A stretch of DNA of 64,000 nucleotides from Mallotus nudiflorus (lineage: Eukaryota; Streptophyta; Magnoliopsida; Malpighiales; Euphorbiaceae), in NCBI GenBank assembly GCA_947683625.1, contig CANTUR010000003.1, positions 558,001-622,000 of the forward strand, written 5' to 3'. Positions 21,640-34,237 of the stretch are shown piece after piece (the stretch's first letter is position 1; every line of letters begins with the position of its first letter). A program made the position numbers and the translations under genes. The notes beneath the pieces were generated by a model. That model was not told where the DNA came from, did no database searches, and saw only the letters and a list, made by a program, of their open reading frames with translations.

Positions 21640-23350
21640 CTTTCTTGAGCTATTCAAGAATCAAGTCATCAGCTTATTCATTTGAGTCTTCTCCTTCAAC
21701 AACTTCTTCTCTCTCTGCAGCCTTCTCCGCTGGCTTATAACCCTTCTCGCTTTTAGTAACATGGCTGACTTCAAGATTATCTACCCATACATTATACCTT
21801 TCAGTGCCTTCGTCATCAGAACTATACCCCCTATAGTTTGATATTTCTTCTCTTCTTTCCATACCTCAACCATACATTTTTCCTTTTTGATTGGCAACTT
21901 TTCATCATCGAACTCATCACCCCATCTTGTAGGCTCAATTGTATTAATGGATATGTCAAAAGAAGGTGGTTTAGAGTAAAACACCTTATAATTGAACTTG
22001 CTTGAGGGTTGACCCAGCAAGTCTTCTGCCTCTTCCACACCTTTAGGAGCATTAGGAGATTTCTCAGTAGCTTTAAAGCTTAGATCCTCAAAAGAGTTCA
22101 GCACTTCTTCTTTGCTTACTCCTAAGTTGATCATCATAGTGGTTAGGGGTGGCACATTTCAGTAATTTGGGAAAGAATTATTTCGGGTGTTTGGGTTCAG
22201 ACTTGATTTTTCAAGGTCTGTGATCTTTCCAAAGTCTATGAGGTTTTGGATTTCGTGTTTAAGATGCATGCAAGAGTCAATAGAATGGCCAAAAACTTGA
22301 TGAAACTTGCAATAACTGTTTTGATCAAAACTAGGGAGGTTTGGGTTTAGTGGTCTATAAAGGGTTAAGGGTCTAAAGAGGCTTTTTTGGATGAGATGGT
22401 CTAGGACTTTAGATAAGGGTTGACTGAAATTTGAGAATCTCCTAGGTTGCTAGATAGCATGAACTCCTATGACTCGATTGGTATTTCCTTGATGCATGCC
22501 CCTAGTTGGGTAATTCACTCCAGTGTTCCTAGTGGCCTTCTTTTTCTCATTTTTGATCTCTTCAACTTGTAACCCATCATCAAAAAGGTAAACGAACGTC
22601 TTGGGGTTCATCATTTACTACCTCTCCACTAGGATAGGTGACACATTTTGAACTATCATCCTAACATGATCCTTCTCTGCCAATTTGTTCTTCATCATTC
22701 CCGCCTTATTCATGAACCTAGTTAGAAAATCTGAAAATGATTCATTGGGCTTCTGCTTGGTTAGTTCTAGATCTCTTATGGACATCTCAAGCCTAGTATT
22801 ATAGTCATATTGCTTTAGAAAAGTAGTGCACAACTCCCTCTAATCTGCTCAGATAGACTTCTCTAACCCATGATACCAATTAACAGTTATACCCTCTAAG
22901 GATAGTACAAACAGCTTAGTAACCATAGACAAAGGAGCCTTAGTGGTACTCATAGTAGTTTTGTATTAATTGAGATGAATTCTCGAGTCCCCAGTACCAT
23001 CAAACTTCTACAGCTGTGGCATCTTAAATTTGTCAGGCAGTCTATCTTCCTCAAATTGCATCACATCATCAAAGTCAAACGGGTACCCTATGCCTTGTCC
23101 CCTTATCAACTCCTCCATCTTAGACATCTTTTAAGTTAATGCCTTCATCTGTCTAGATTCCAGCTCTTGAACTTGCTCAAGTGATTCCTTTTTCACTTTT
23201 TTAATCATATAACTCTCAATATCATCCAGCTTCATTTTCCTAGTATTGTCATTGTTAACAGGTAGTGGACCCATAACAGGTGTGTTGGCCACAATGGGTG
23301 GTATAGCAGTAATAGGTGGCAGCATCAATCCCGCTAGAGCTTATCTCAAC
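21640..23350 (-). pseudogene. Gag of element B (capsid region recognisable)
   Basis: Reading leftwards: an N-terminal piece at 23131-23328 (proline-rich start, then a charged helix 'KKVKKESLEQVQELESRQM'), the retrotransposon gag domain from about 23080 to 22618 ('WYHGLEKS', 'ELCTTFLKQYDYNTRLEMS', 'LELTKQKPNESFSDFLTRFM'), and a C-terminal acidic tail (21674-22155). Several stops interrupt it. Gag builds the virus-like particle that packages the RNA. No CCHC knuckle was recognised; Tat Gag often lacks a clear one. Confidence 0.83.
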
Positions 23351-24350
23351 TCATCTTGCATCATTGTTCTTATATCATCCACCAGTGCTCCTTTAACGTC
23401 TTCTTAGGTCCAATTTCCTCCCTCTTGTTGTTCCATTCTTTTGGTTTATTCAGGTTGCATAGCTTCTAAATAGATGGATTAATGGGGCTCTTTTCCAGTA
23501 TGCTAAGGATCTCTTTCGCAATCGATTGGGGGCTTGAATCAGTTCTCACTAGTTTGCCACCTTTTCAACTCCAAACACAGGAAGACCCGGATGAATCTAT
23601 AATGGCTAAAAGAAAAATTATTAGCATGATGCATGAGATGCATGTATGCATAATGCACATGCTATGCAACAAGCAGCAAGTAATAAGTTAGGTATACATA
23701 CATCCTTCCAACCTTATTCCTCCTACACACATATTCAATGGTGAGTCTCTTTTCCTAGGATTTTTGGTCTTGGTCTTAATATCAACAAGGGATATCAGGT
23801 ACCGATGTGCATGCCAAATCTCTCAAAGTAGTAGAAGCACAGAAATAGCATTTCTAGGTGTAAAAGATTAGCCTAATCTTTATTAACCTAAACAGGCTTC
23901 TAAAGTGTGGGTTTGGGCCTTTACAAATAGAAATACCTCATGGCAACATTCACAAGCAATTTGGGTAGATCTTAGGGGAAATAACTAAGCCATTATATAT
24001 GGTTAGGGTATGGTAAAAAGGTCAAGGTTCCCTTAGCAAGATGCCCTCCTTTAAGACTTAAGTTACAAGCCAAGGTTAGAAGGGCCTGGCATCCTTTACA
24101 AACTCAAAAGAAGGCTACCCGCTTTAAGGACTTGGGTTACAGGCTCTGGTCAGATGAGCCCAGTAATCTCTTTTGGACCGAGTTAAGGCTAAGAGTGATG
24201 GTTAGCCATTCTACAACCCTATGAAGCTAGTGGAATCATGGAATCATAAACCAACACCATCGATTAATAAGGACATGCAGAATGAATGCAAGAATAAAAT
24301 AATAATTAATAAAATAATTCTAAAGAACACAAGTAGAATCAGTATCTCTT
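23351..24350 (-). other. Untranslated leader of element B
   Basis: No domain on either strand. It lies between PBS and gag and matches the leader of element A in the segment 23960-24230. The small frames 23482-23691 (+) and 24221-24427 (+) have no support. Confidence 0.55.
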
Positions 24351-24369
24351 ATCCCCAGTGGAGTTGCCA
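24351..24369 (-). other. Primer-binding site of element B
   Basis: On the minus strand, one base after the LTR end ..GTCTACA, the sequence reads TGGCAACTCCACTGGGGAT. This is the TGGCGACTCC-type site common to plant Tat/Ogre elements. Confidence 0.82.
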
Positions 24370-24370
24370 T

Positions 24371-26527
24371 TGTAGACGGCAGGGTTCATCGTGCATCCAA
24401 GATTTTAGCAACCGTAACACTGTTTGAGCTCAGGGCTCTAGAGAACACACTAACCACTATCACAAAGACACGGCATAGAGATAAGGAGTCGCCACCCAGG
24501 GTAATAACTGGAACAAATCGAAAAGGTAGTACTCGATTCCCTAAAAGAAAACTAGCACCACAGACTATAGATTCTGGATACGGAATACCAACTTCTTTCA
24601 GTCTTGTGTTCATTTAGAATTACTTTATGAATTATTATCTTATTCTCTATTTACACGTAATTTCATAGAAACCCTAAAAATAATCAACTCTAAGGCAAAC
24701 TAGTTATGAAATATACAAGTAAATAATGCATTCAATAAATCACATAATCCCTAAGTTAGTCTAATCTACATGGATTTTAAATAAATGAGTTAAATGTACA
24801 TGTTTTAATTTCTATGTGAACCTAAAGATCTAATTCCTTTTGATTTTAATTAAATGAACTTAAGTCTACTAATTTTAATTCTAAATATGAGTTTAAATCT
24901 ACAAATTATGGAATATTTAAATTAGTGGGCCCAATTCTACAAATTTTAATTCTAAGGTGATCTTAAATCTATAAGTTAGGAAAAAAAGCTTTAAATTAAA
25001 TGGACTAAGTCTAAATTAATTAAATTAAATTAGGTGAGCCTATGTCTAATTAACTAAATGGGCCTAAGGATATTTCTAACCTAAAATCTAATTAATTATG
25101 GACCTTAAAATATTTTTTAATTAATTAAACCTATTTAATTATTAAGTGAGATGGGCTAAAAGAATTACCTAAACTTAAATAAATAAATGAAAGCCTAAAA
25201 TGGGCTTAAGGCCCAAAACACATAAAAATAATAAATAAGCCTAAAATAAATAAAAAAAACATAAAAAAACAATTAAATAAGATCAAACAAATAATTAAAT
25301 TAATCCTTACTAAAACCCTAATTTTATTAATATGCAACCTAAATTAATTTACTTCCTCTATTAATTTTAAATATTTACCTAATTAAAAACCTAGTTTTAC
25401 TAACCAATTTTATCAAAATAAACATGCAACCACACATAATTTCAGTACTCCCACTATTGGGGCTATTAGATTAATTCATAAAACAATTAATAAAATAAAA
25501 ATAAAGTAATAAATAAAATAAAACCCTAGAAACTAAGTCTCTACAAGACTTTATCCATAGTTTTTCACGGACTTCTCATGAATTCACCCCTCCCACATGA
25601 TCACCATGTGTTTTCCTATATAATCACCATAAAAAAATAAAAAAAAATTATAATTAATGAATAAATTATGATAATAACTCGAAAGAATAAAAATAATTAA
25701 TAATATAAAAAATAAATAAACAAATAAATAAAGAATAAGAAGATGATGATGATGATTATGAGTGATGTGGGGTACTCCTCAGATTTGTAATTCACCATTC
25801 TTGATAAGTTTTTGAACTTTTTTCTTCAAAAATTCTTCAAGGATTTTGAATTAATTGATCAATCAAAAGGAAGTTTTGTAGAAAAACTAAAAAAGAAAAA
25901 AAGAATTAAAAAACGCTCTTCAAAAACACGTTTCTCTTTTTTTCTTTCTTCTCTCGCCTCATTCTTTTTTTTTTTTCATCCTGCTCTTCATCCTCTTTAT
26001 ATAGTGAAAAAAGAACTAGAAAACCTAGCCTAATTCTAACGTGATTCTAATTCCTAAAAATATAAGATTAATACTTAAAATTATATTTAGAAATTTTAGA
26101 TCAATTAGGATTAAGTTAAAAGCTAATTAGGAGTTTTAAACCAATTAGGATTGAATTTAAAAATTAAAAAAAAATAGACAAAAAAATTTAATTTCAACCG
26201 GGATTGTGCAATTTTGATCGGAATTACATAATCGAAATTGGTGTAATTCCAACCATAATTACATAATTCCAGTCGAAATTATGGAATTCTGGCAGGTTTT
26301 TTTAACATTTAATTACAAAAAGACCCCTGGAAGAATTTATATTTTGCAATTAGGTCCTAAAAAAATATTACAATTTCATCCTTAAAAACATTAAATCCTT
26401 CCTTTAAAAGATGCATTTAAACCCTTAGAATTTTAAAGATTAAGTATCGAAGACCTATTCATGATATTTTCATCATTAGAGTCTTTATTGCATCCATAAC
26501 ACATCATCCTGAAATTAGGTATCTTCA
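24371..26527 (-). mobile_element. 5' LTR of element B
   Basis: On the minus strand it runs from TGAAGATACC (26527, a mutated TGTAGACACC) to ..GCCGTCTACA (24371). It is colinear with 9239-11411. The 75-codon minus frame at 24386-24613 and the + frame at 25812-26033 are inside the LTR and not genes. Confidence 0.92.
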
Positions 26528-26532
26528 CCTAT
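26528..26532. repeat. Target-site duplication CCTAT, right
   Basis: Exact copy of the 5 bp at 9234-9238, directly after the right LTR terminus. The 5-bp size fits gypsy integrase. Confidence 0.85.
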
Positions 26533-26879
26533 TCTAATAAATATATCAAAAATAGAACATAAAAGGAGAATCGGGATTAAGGATTACATTGCTTTGGAAA
26601 TTCCTATTCTATTAATTACATCAAAATAGAAAAGAAAAAAAACCTATTCTAATAAACTTGCAAAATAAAAGTTAGTTTCCACACACATGCAAGCACATAC
26701 CACATTTAAGGCAATTATATATTTTTTATTCACAATAAAGTAATTAAAATAACTAAAATAGTTAAACAAATAAGTAAACAAGAATTCTTATGAAAGTGCA
26801 TGATGCAAGGATTTAGAATTCGGGGTATTTTGGTATAAAATTACCATTTTTATTATGAAATATGATTAACAAAAATAGA

Positions 26880-27700
26880 TAAAGTATAAAATGCAAGTGA
26901 AATAATTGAAATGGTAAAAGTACTATTTCCACAATAAAAATATCAACTTTACGATAAAAATAGTAACTTTATCAAGAAAAAGATATAAAAATAACAAAAA
27001 TAGCCAAAATGTAAATAAAAATAATAAAATGCATAATCAAGATAGTAAAAATGATAAAAACATTATTCCCACCATAAAAATATTAACTTTATGTTAAAAA
27101 TGACAAATTCATCAACAAAAGAGAAAATAGAAAAAAATAATAGAAATAGCAACAATAAAAATAAAAATAAAAATGTGTAGAATTTTAATAATAAAAGTGA
27201 TAAAAATGTCATTTTTACCATAAAAATATTAACTTTATGATAAAAAAAAAGGCAAATTTATCAACAAAAAACATAAATACAATAAAATTGATAAAATAAA
27301 AAAATAAAGAAAAGTGAATAAAGATGCAGAATAAAATCATAAAGATGATAAATATATTATTTTCACCATAAAAATGTGAAGTTTATGACAAAAATAATAA
27401 GTCTATCATAAATGGTGCAAAATCAATAAAAATAAGGAAAATGACACTAAAAATAATAAAAATTCTTAAATTTTAATGGCAAAATAAATAAATAAAAATG
27501 ATGAAGTTGACATTTTTGCCATAAAAACATAAACTTTATGATAAAAATGCCAAATTTACCAAAATATGGCATTCATAGAAGAAAAAAGAGAAAAATAATA
27601 ATAAAAAATAAAAATTACAGAAATAAAAGTAAAAAATTTAAATGTTGCAAAAAAATAATAAAAATTCTAACTTTACACCAAAATACCCATTTTTAATGTA
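26880..27700. repeat. Decayed ~145-bp tandem array, A-rich
   Basis: The core 'ccataaaaatattaacttta' with a following 'caaattcatcaacaaaa' recurs at about 26930, 27070, 27218, 27365 and 27518, i.e. every 140-153 bp. Copies are strongly diverged and purine-rich on the + strand. Confidence 0.7.
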
Positions 27701-28577
27701 GGAAGAAAATGATGCAAAAATGAAAAAATGAATGCAAACACTCTCGGATTACACCTAAACTACCCACACCTTCTACGTATCTTATTCTCGAACTTTATCA
27801 TCACATAAAAATCATAAATTTATCATAACAAAGTAAATAATAAGAATAAAATACAAAAATGATGGAAAATGAAATAAATTAGTAAAAAATGAAGAAAAAT
27901 GCAAAAATGATGGTTTTTAATAATAAAAATAATAGGGAGATCCTCAGAGAGACCAGGTAATTACCCTAGATGCATGCTTTGATAAAGATGTGGCTTGGTT
28001 TAGATTTAATGGTTTAAATCCTAAGACAAAAAGAGTAATTTTTGGCTAAGTGTTTGGTTAAATGGGTCCCCAAGTGTGTTAAGAGTGAGAGAGAGTGTGA
28101 GAAAGGCCTCCAAAGCAATGGTTTTTTCTCTCACTAAATGTCTACCTTAAAGTGTATGACAATCTCCTTTTAGAAAAAGGAAAAAATGAATTTTCATAGG
28201 TACAGGATGTTGATCCCATGAGCTTGGGATCATGATCCCACACTCTTGGGAATGATCCCACGCGTGTAGAATTATGGTCCTATATAAGGACAAATAAATC
28301 ATTTTAACCCATAAGTTTGGCTCATGATCCTACACTCATGGGTCATCAACCTAAGATTATAGGTTGGCCCATCCCCATGGTTACTTCCTTTATTTTTTTA
28401 GTCATTTTTGGGTTTTTTTGAGGTTTTAGGTATAGGTTTGGGTTTTTTTCTTTTAGGTTTCTTTATGGTTTTTCTAGGTTTTCACTCAATCTATGCACGT
28501 CGAGAAGACTCCTAAAGAAGCTTCCCCTTAGCAACTAATAGGAATCCTTCATCATTAGATTTTTAAGGAGAAGTATC

Positions 28578-30035
28578 AAGATTTGGTTATCATTATTAGT
28601 GCTACTCTTATGTGTATGACTTACTAGGTTCAAGTCCAAATGGCAATGAAAATTAAATAATATTAACTATTAATATTATTGGAAACCCTTCCCAAGCTAA
28701 ATGTGAAAATCCCAATTAATCACATTTAGTTTCTATAAGTTATAAATGACCTCTAGCATAGATGTCACGACTACATAATTGAAAATGAATGTTATTTATA
28801 GATTCATAAGAACTTTAGAACATAATCACTATGCACTTAAAGTCCTTTCATTTCAAGATCCCAACATTAGCTAGAGTTATGGTCAATCAAACTCTAATTA
28901 TCTCAATCATATGATCTCATCTTCACTTTAATGCTCAATCAAACATGACTCCTCCTAGAAATGCTTTCTAACACCAAAAATGCTTTTTGGTTTAGTCAAG
29001 TTTGACCTGGCCAGGTACTTATTCATTAAGAATAACTTAGATAGCATAGGATCTTATACCAATTCACTTTAGGCAATTAATTCCATTTTGGATGATCACT
29101 CATCCCTACATATACTCGACTAGAGCCACCATACACCATATACCCATGCATGGCTAGCACAGGTATGTAAGTGGTAACAAACTCTGACCAATTATATGTG
29201 GATGACCATGTTGCCTTAGTTCAAAGGACCATATGCACCATTCTATCCAAGATAGTGATTGTTAACTAAAGTGAATTTCCACATAATCACGTATCTTACA
29301 TCACTGCTCGATCCACCCATCATATAAGTATCCACATGACTATTCTAATATCTCATATCAAGTAGCATGATACTCACTACTTCCCATTATTGATATAACA
29401 TGTCGATCAAGGAAAATAGACAAAGGTGATCGTGTGTGGATTAATACTACCCATTTATTAATCCTTCAACTATGAACATTTTATAGCATATGTACTAAAA
29501 TAATTATATATAGGGATGAGTGATCGACCAAGATGGAATTCATTACTTGGAGTGAACTGAGATAAGATCATTTGCTATCTAAGTTATTCTTAATGAATGA
29601 GTACTAGGCTAGGTCAAACTTGACTTACCTAAAAAGAGTTTTGATGCTAGAAAGTATTTATAGTAAAAGTCATGTTTTATTAAAAATTAAACTAATGATG
29701 AGGTCATATGATTAAGGCAATTAGAGTTTGATTGACCATGACTCTAGCCAACATCGGGACTTTGAAATAAAGGAACATTAAGTGCATGGTAATTATATTA
29801 TATAATTCTTGTGAATCTATGGATAGCATTTATTTCCAATTGGGTAGTCATGACATCTATGCTGGGGGTCACTCACAACTTATGAAAACTAAATGTGATT
29901 AATTAGGATTTTCACATTTAGCATGGAAAGAGTTTCCAATAATATTAAGAGCAAATATTATTTATTTCCATTTCCATTTGGACTTGAACCTAGTATGTCA
30001 CATACATAAGAGTAGCATCGATAATGATAACTATT
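28578..30035. repeat. 1.46-kb foldback: ~530-bp inverted arms, ~390-bp loop
   Basis: The left arm 28578-29114 and right arm 29505-30035 are reverse complements over their whole length. Examples: 'ttggttatcattatt..tgctactctta' against 'taagagtagcatcgataatgataac'; 'aggtacttattcattaagaa' against 'ttcttaatgaatgagtacta'; 'atgatcactcatccctac' against 'tagggatgagtgatcgacc'. The loop plus one arm has a third, colinear copy at about 50130-50775, so this belongs to a dispersed family with one side duplicated inversely. No coding sequence was found. Confidence 0.9.
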
Positions 30036-33000
30036 AATTTGATTATAAATTAAAGTGTTTAATTAATTAATTAATTAAATTGGATTTTCACTTGTGCAAG
30101 GATCTAGCATATCTTGAAATCTAATTCAAAGGTTAGGACTCTTAAACATTAATTTGGACATAATGTAATATGTGATATTAAGTTTAAAGATCAAATTAAT
30201 ATTTGCCAAAAATACAAGTTTAGATATGGACCATGATAGGCCATGTGTATATAGTTTTATGGATGATACTAAGTACAGCAAGCGACATTTGTAGTTTGTA
30301 AGTGTTACTAAACTCTAAATATAGGTCTCTTGTTATACTTTATATGTTTGGTTGTTTTGTGAATCTTTGATTTATATTGTCTATTAAGCATGTTGTCTAT
30401 TAAGCATGTAAATAATTAGTTTGTGTAAATTCAATATGTTGTGATCTTAGTAGTTTTGGAATGCTTGCCTCCACACAAGGTTTACACACTAGGAAAAACT
30501 TTTAAAATTTATCTTAATCAGTTTCATGCTCATACCATGCTTTCACTCATATTTCAGTATGTGTAATCGATCCCTTCACTTTTCTCTATTATTATTTATA
30601 AGTACAACTATAATTCTCTACTTATCCCTCTATTTCTTTTGCATTTTGGATTTTCATGTATTCATTTGCCTTTATGCATATCACTTTCTTGATCCATCAT
30701 CAAGGCAAGTAGAGGATCTCTAGTAAGCTTTTGAGTCACCACAAAAAAGGAGTTTATAGGTAAAGATTCTTTAAAAGCTTAAAGTCATTTTAGTACCACA
30801 TGTGTCTTTTGAGTTAGAGGATTTACACTTAGGGAGCTAGGAGCTTGTAGATTTTCATTAACTATCTCCTAAAGCTTATCGAGCATCCTGCCACATTTGT
30901 AATTTATAAGTGTTACTAGACTCTAAATGCATGTCTTTTACTATGCTTTATATCTTTAGTTGTTTTATGAATCTTCAATTTATGTTGGCTATTAAGCATG
31001 CTATCTATTAAGCATTCAAGTAATTAGTTTGTGTAAATTCAATGTGGTGTGATCTTGGTAGTTTTGGAATGCTTACCTTCATGCAAGGGTTACATACTAG
31101 GAAAATTTTTTAAAATTTATCCTAAATAGTTTCATGCTCACACTAAGCTTTTCTCATATTTTGGTGTGTATAATCAATCCCTTCACCTTTCTCTACTATT
31201 ATTTATAATTACTACTATAATTCTCTACTTCTCCCTCTATTTCTTTTACATTTTGCATTTTCATGCATTCATGTGCCTTTATGCATATCGCTTTCTTTAT
31301 GCATATCACTATCTTATGTGTGCTCATTTTTAGAATCTCTAGATGCATATTTATATGCTTCCTGGCTTACATCACTTGCATACTTTCATGGTTCTCAAAT
31401 TTGCATCACTTTGCATGCTTCCCGGCTTGCATCATACATCATCCTTTACATGCACCCCGAAATTATTTAATGCTTATGTGAGCATGCATTTGCATTAGCA
31501 TCATTCATTACAATATATACCTATTGTTATTAATCTCAAGATTTCAATCTCAAGCTACTAACTTTTACTAGCATCTTACTAACTTTTATTTTCATTTGTT
31601 ATTTTGATTATCAATTTATATGTTATATTATCGTGTTTTATCAATTGTTACAATAATCTCAATTTCTACACTCAATTCTCATTTCTTTTTATTGCTATTA
31701 TAATCTCAATCTCTACATTCAATCCTCATTTTTCTAAATTTTTTATATCTTATTCATGCTTTTATTGTCTTTTTATATTTTCATTTGTGATCTCTGCTCC
31801 TACTCTTTCGTCTTCATTTATTTATTTTAATTTGTAAATTTATCATTTTATTAATTTTCATACTTTATTTTGTTATGATATCATATTAATATACTTACCT
31901 TTGTAGTTTATGCTTAATTTTTACCTCATTTAATAAAAATATGCTAAAAATAAACCATGTTGCTTGTGGTTATTTTATTGCTTAATAAATGAATTTCCTT
32001 AATTTTTTTCAAATAAATTAATTTCTCTTTTTACACTTATTTCTCTACATTTTTTTTTATCAATTCATTTTTATAAATAAATGTTTCTTATTTTCATCTA
32101 TTATCAATTATGGAATTTTGCATTTTCTTTAATAGAAATTAATCATTTTCATGAATGTATTATTTTCCATTTTCATATTTCATCTATAATCTTACTTAAA
32201 TCATTTTCTTTTTAATAAATATAATACCGTCTATGTTTTATATGCACATATTATATTGTTATTTTCTTTGTTGATAAAAAAAATAATCAAAATGCAAGGA
32301 TATGGATCACAATTTCCCTTCTTTTCTAGTTTTCCAAATAAAATGATTTGATTATGTGTTCAATAATTTATAATGTGGGAAATATCCATCTAAGGTACAA
32401 AATTCACATTTTGAGGCCTAACTTGGAGAAAACTCATATTATGAATTAATGGTTCACATAATTAATCAAATCTTATTTTCAAATGCTTTTCTAAACTATT
32501 AATAATTTCAAAATCCATTTTTAAGTTATTTTTCTATTTAAATTCTTAAAGTTTTTTATAAGCATTTTTATTTTCCAAATAAAATCTTTTATTACCTAGA
32601 AACTCAGAATGTGGAGCAATTATAAAGATGATATTTGCGAAATGTGTTAGTTATTCTCATCTCTCTTCTAATTTAATTTATTGCTTTTGTTTATTTATTT
32701 TTCATATTTTCTTGTTTAGCATGCACATGTTTATCCATAACATGATTTTGCCATAATTGTCATGCCATGGGTTAATTATTTGCCTTTTATTGTTTTATTT
32801 GCTTTATTTATTTGGTATATTTATAATTCATTCATAAACAATATTTTTGTCATGTATTACATTGGATTCCATGCTTATGTGATATTACCATGTAGATTTA
32901 CCATGTTTACATTTTTCATTATTGTTGCATGTTTATAATTGTTGTCATGCTTGTGTGCTATTATCATGTAAATATGTTATGATTCTATGATTACACCATG

Positions 33001-33160
33001 TGTATTATAAATGTGCATTTGTTTAACATGTACCATGATTATGCATCATTATAATATTATGTCATTTTTCCATGCTCATGCATCATTTTATCTTATTATT
33101 TTTGCTTGTGCGTATATATTGTGTTTGTATATACATGTAGAAGTTAATGTATAATAGTAC
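30036..33160. other. AT-rich non-coding sequence, probably retroelement LTR/leader
   Basis: No supportable gene. It includes a 608-bp-period direct repeat (30293-31300), then T-rich sequence to 32870 and a patch with frequent 'accatg' words (32870-33100). The + frames at 30526-30723, 31263-31481, 31273-31470 and 31604-31837 are low-complexity and show no domain. Confidence 0.4.
30293..31305. repeat. Direct repeat, two ~400-bp copies 608 bp apart
   Basis: Copy 1 (about 30293-30692) and copy 2 (about 30901-31305) share long blocks such as 'agtttgtgtaaattcaat', 'tgatctt.gtagttttggaa' and 'cattcat.tgcctttatgca'. The spacing between identical markers is 608 bp. Confidence 0.85.
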
Positions 33161-33329
33161 ATAATTCTAGGAAGCACTGGACAATAAAATAAGGTCATTC
33201 CTTGAACAAAAGAGCCTAATCCTACAGACATTAACATCCAAACCTAATGTTTTATCTAATGGGCAAATGTGGTTCCAAACGAGGGATCCAAGTTTGCTTA
33301 AGTCCCTAAAACAAATAATTTCTCAGGTG

Positions 33330-33983
33330 ATATCGAGTGGTGACTTCTTATTTCTCCTTCCTGAGTAAAGTTTTATAAGTACATTTATGTCATCCCTAAG
33401 CTCTTTTAATACTCCTCTCACTGCACTTTGTTTCCCATAACAAGGAAAAAGGGTCTATGATCTAAAGAGTGTTGAGTCTATCCTGTTAGCATCAATAAAA
33501 GTCTGTAACAATAATCTTAATGTTAAAAACTTCTTGGAAGTAAGTGCCCATTGAAGCCTTCCTTCTCTAATTTTCCTCTGTAAGTAATTCTTCACACTCA
33601 CTTACTTTTGTAGCTAGCTTGTAAAAATCTCAGACATGCCTTGAAATTTCTTCCTTAAATCGATATCTAGCCCCCTTTAAGCCATCTTGACATCCTCTGT
33701 CTCATGCAATAGGATTTTGCATCTATTTCTCATTCTTTTGAACCTTTTAATGAATAAGTCCATGTTTTCATAAGTTTTTTGAGTCATTTTAAATAAAGCA
33801 GTTATGCATACTTTTGGTTCTAGCTTGAAGAATTGAGTGTGGAACTATTGCTACATCTCTTGCTAAGTGAGGATCAAATTCTTAGGTAAAGTTGCATATA
33901 AGGTGAAATTTGTCTTCATCCAACTATTAGGAAACATTCTTATATTGAAATTCTAAAATATTCATAATTAACAAGTTCTCCAC
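33330..33983 (-). pseudogene. Gag-like remnant of another LTR retrotransposon (left of Copia insertion)
   Basis: Conceptual minus-strand translation of about 33560-33800 gives 'ALFKMTQKTYENMDLFIKRF', 'MRNRCKILLHETEDVKMA', a stop, then 'LDIDLRKKFQGMSEIF'. This has the spacing of retrotransposon gag domains (xxYxxxFxxRFxxxxxRC...ExxxxxM..GLxxxxR). The sequence continues on the other side of the Copia element, beyond the TCCAC duplication. Confidence 0.5.
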
Positions 33984-34219
33984 TATTACTGGCTATATCA
34001 AAAGACTATAAATTATAGTCTAATTATCAAACTATATGTCAGGCTATATAGCTCCTATAATCAAATGTTTACAGCATGTATACTTCTAATTTTCTAACCA
34101 TAGAAAAAGACTTTCTAACTCTATATGTGTGTGTGTGTGTGTGTGTGTGTATGCTTGTATATTTGATAAATGATATATGAAATCAACTCTTATTTTGAGA
34201 GCTTTGTAGTTTGAATACA
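33984..34219 (+). mobile_element. 5' LTR of Copia element
   Basis: Aligns with 38897-39155. The start is TATTAC (mutated from TGTTAT) and the end is GAATACA. It carries a (GT)n tract at about 34127-34150, shorter than in the 3' LTR. Confidence 0.9.
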
Positions 34220-34237
34220 TAGTATCAAAACTTGGGT
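34220..34237 (+). other. Primer-binding site of Copia element (degenerate)
   Basis: 'tagtatcaaaacttggg' follows the LTR and resembles the common initiator-Met tRNA site TGGTATCAGAGC with several mutations. Confidence 0.6.

Larger units (their letters stand above)
9239..26527 (-). mobile_element. Tat/Ogre-type Ty3/gypsy retrotransposon 'B', complete, 17.3 kb
   Basis: Bounded by two related LTRs (9239-11411 and 24371-26527) and a perfect 5-bp target duplication, CCTAT, at 9234-9238 and 26528-26532. On the minus strand the order is 5' LTR, PBS, leader, gag, protease, G-patch, RT, RNase H, second RNase H, integrase, a long 3' region with two opposite-strand genes, a tandem array, PPT and 3' LTR. 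Length, long LTRs, TGGCAACTCC-type PBS, dual RNase H and antisense accessory genes are hallmarks of the Tat/Ogre branch. Pol is split by several stops and frameshifts, so it is not autonomous now. The LTRs are clearly alike but differ by many substitutions and small indels, so insertion was not recent. Confidence 0.93.
26528..28577 (-). mobile_element. LTR of element A, part 2 (outer boundary unresolved)
   Basis: Resumes after the CCTAT duplication. 'gggattaaggattac' near 26572 echoes the copy at 9206 on the other side of the insertion, indicating a short repeat within the host LTR. No coding sequence. 28190-28375 holds repeated 'gatcccac..ttggg' and 'catgatcc' words around a TATA-like 'cctatataagg' (28278-28288). 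The LTR terminus was not found. Confidence 0.4.

Noticed and set aside
24386..24613. 75-codon minus frame in the 5' LTR of element B
   Set aside because: The same region in the other LTR is disrupted, and it has no domain.
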